A DNA stretch of 64,000 nucleotides from Helicobacter macacae MIT 99-5501 (lineage in GTDB: Bacteria; Campylobacterota; Campylobacteria; Campylobacterales; Helicobacteraceae), in contig NZ_KI669454.1 in NCBI RefSeq assembly GCF_000507845.1, positions 1,466,746 to 1,530,745 on the forward strand, written 5' to 3'. Below are positions 63,394-64,000 of this stretch, piece after piece; the first letter of the stretch is position 1; each line of letters opens with the position of its first letter. The notes beneath the pieces were generated by a model. It saw only the letters and a program-made list of their open reading frames with translations. It did not search any database and had not been told where the DNA came from. The position numbers and the translations under genes are program-made.

Positions 63394-64000
63394 TTACTCA
63401 CTAGCATTTGTATCCCACCAAATCTGCGGGCTTAAGTCATAGCGCGGGTGGATTTTTGGCATTGAGATATTGTGCCAAAACGCCACCCTAAAGTTTGGCA
63501 AATAATAATGAGGCACGACAAAGTCCCCCCACAAAAGCACCCTATCAAGCGCGTGAGTAGAGAGAATCTGCGCTTCTCTATGCGGAGCTGCTATCACGCG
63601 CTCTATGAGGCAGTCTACCACTTCTAGCCCTACCCCACTATAATTCCTACTGCCTACCATACTCGCACTCTCTTTGCTCCAAAAATACCTCTGCTCATTG
63701 CCCGGGAAAAGGCTCTGCCCGATAATCCCCACAATCATTTCATAATCAAAATTTTTCACTCGATTGGCGTATTGACTAGAATCTATTTTTTGGATTTGCA
63801 TTTGTATGCCAAGCAGTTTTAGATTTCGCCCATATCGCACAGCTAGTCGCTCAAAAGCAGGATTATCTAGAAGTAGCGTGAAACGCAATGGCTTGCCACT
63901 TTTAGAGTCAAGCAGCACTCCATTTTTCATCACAAATCCCGCTTCTTCTAGCAAATCTCGCGCTTTTTTTAGATTTTCTCTCTCTTGTAAGATATGGCTT
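63394..64000 (-). CDS. Peptide-type extracellular solute-binding protein, partial (YejA-like)
   Basis: The frame stays open to the window edge (upstream residues read SHILQERENLKKARDLLEEAG), so only the C-terminal 200 or so residues are here. The C-terminal lobe of a family 5 solute-binding protein is recognisable: RYGRNLKLLGIQMQIQKIDSSQYANRVKNFDYEMIVGIIGQSLFPGNEQRYFW and the ending VVPHYYLPNFRVAFWHNISMPKIHPRYDLSPQIWW, which resembles YejA-type periplasmic proteins of ABC oligopeptide importers. The N-terminus, signal peptide and transporter genes lie outside the window. Confidence 0.85.
   Translation of the reverse strand, partial: SHILQERENLKKARDLLEEAGFVMKNGVLLDSKSGKPLRFTLLLDNPAFERLAVRYGRNLKLLGIQMQIQKIDSSQYANRVKNFDYEMIVGIIGQSLFPGNEQRYFWSKESASMVGSRNYSGVGLEVVDCLIERVIAAPHREAQILSTHALDRVLLWGDFVVPHYYLPNFRVAFWHNISMPKIHPRYDLSPQIWWDTNASE

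Overview
The window looks like a chromosomal segment of a Helicobacter species outside the H. pylori group, most likely an enterohepatic one. The AT-rich coding style, the porC-porD-porA-porB order, the flgI-flgJ-flgS block, and the pbp2/engB/lptA/lptC/kdsC and truA/lptF/pcm/nrdB blocks match gene orders I remember from Helicobacter. The presence of hisB, ilvC, ppc and an extra TonB receptor argues against H. pylori itself. This is a judgement from memory; no search was run.

Layout. 1-4411: biotin genes (bioC partial, bioG, bioF on minus; bioA on plus). 4412-6952: a two-gene accessory cassette bracketed by dispersed REP-like repeats. 6953-10856: pyruvate:ferredoxin oxidoreductase with two unusually long internal spacers. 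11256-14472: truD, alr, cytochrome c. 14702-20875: cell elongation and envelope genes (PBP2, MreD-like, EngB, LptA, LptC, KdsC) plus hisB. 21373-26102: small cytochrome c, flgI-flgJ-flgS, periplasmic DNA ligase. 26518-29151: TonB receptor with a poly-G tract. 29152-29950: repeat cluster. 29951-36559: truA, lptF, orphan prepilin peptidase, OMP, pcm, nitrilase, nrdB. 36960-41459: rpmE, rsmI, rlmB-like, RodZ-like protein and a secreted protein. 41747-49925: dnaB, OMP, lipoprotein, ubiX, ppc and a methyltransferase with a 16-G tract. 50196-57000: ilvC, two dynamin-like GTPases and a secreted protein. 57178-61990: galE, thioesterase, toxin-antitoxin pair, coaD, tmk, comF-like. 61991-64000: repeat cluster, lipoprotein, and a partial peptide-binding protein.

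Three themes run through the window. First, homopolymer tracts sit where length changes should alter expression or protein ends: poly-G in a TonB receptor and in a membrane methyltransferase, and poly-T/poly-A of 15-20 directly upstream of -10 elements for four surface or accessory genes, including the dynamin pair. Second, two REP-like families share one architecture (terminal inverted repeats, variable hairpins, inner inverted repeats) and cluster with a GC-rich hairpin family in four intergenic islands. Third, many conserved enzymes carry in-frame, Ser/Lys/Asp-rich inserts built from degenerate 12-bp (sometimes 15-bp) tandem units, often with CTAGATTCT-like words. The third theme is the strongest candidate for an undescribed genomic element.

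No tRNA, rRNA, CRISPR array, complete insertion sequence or prophage was recognised.
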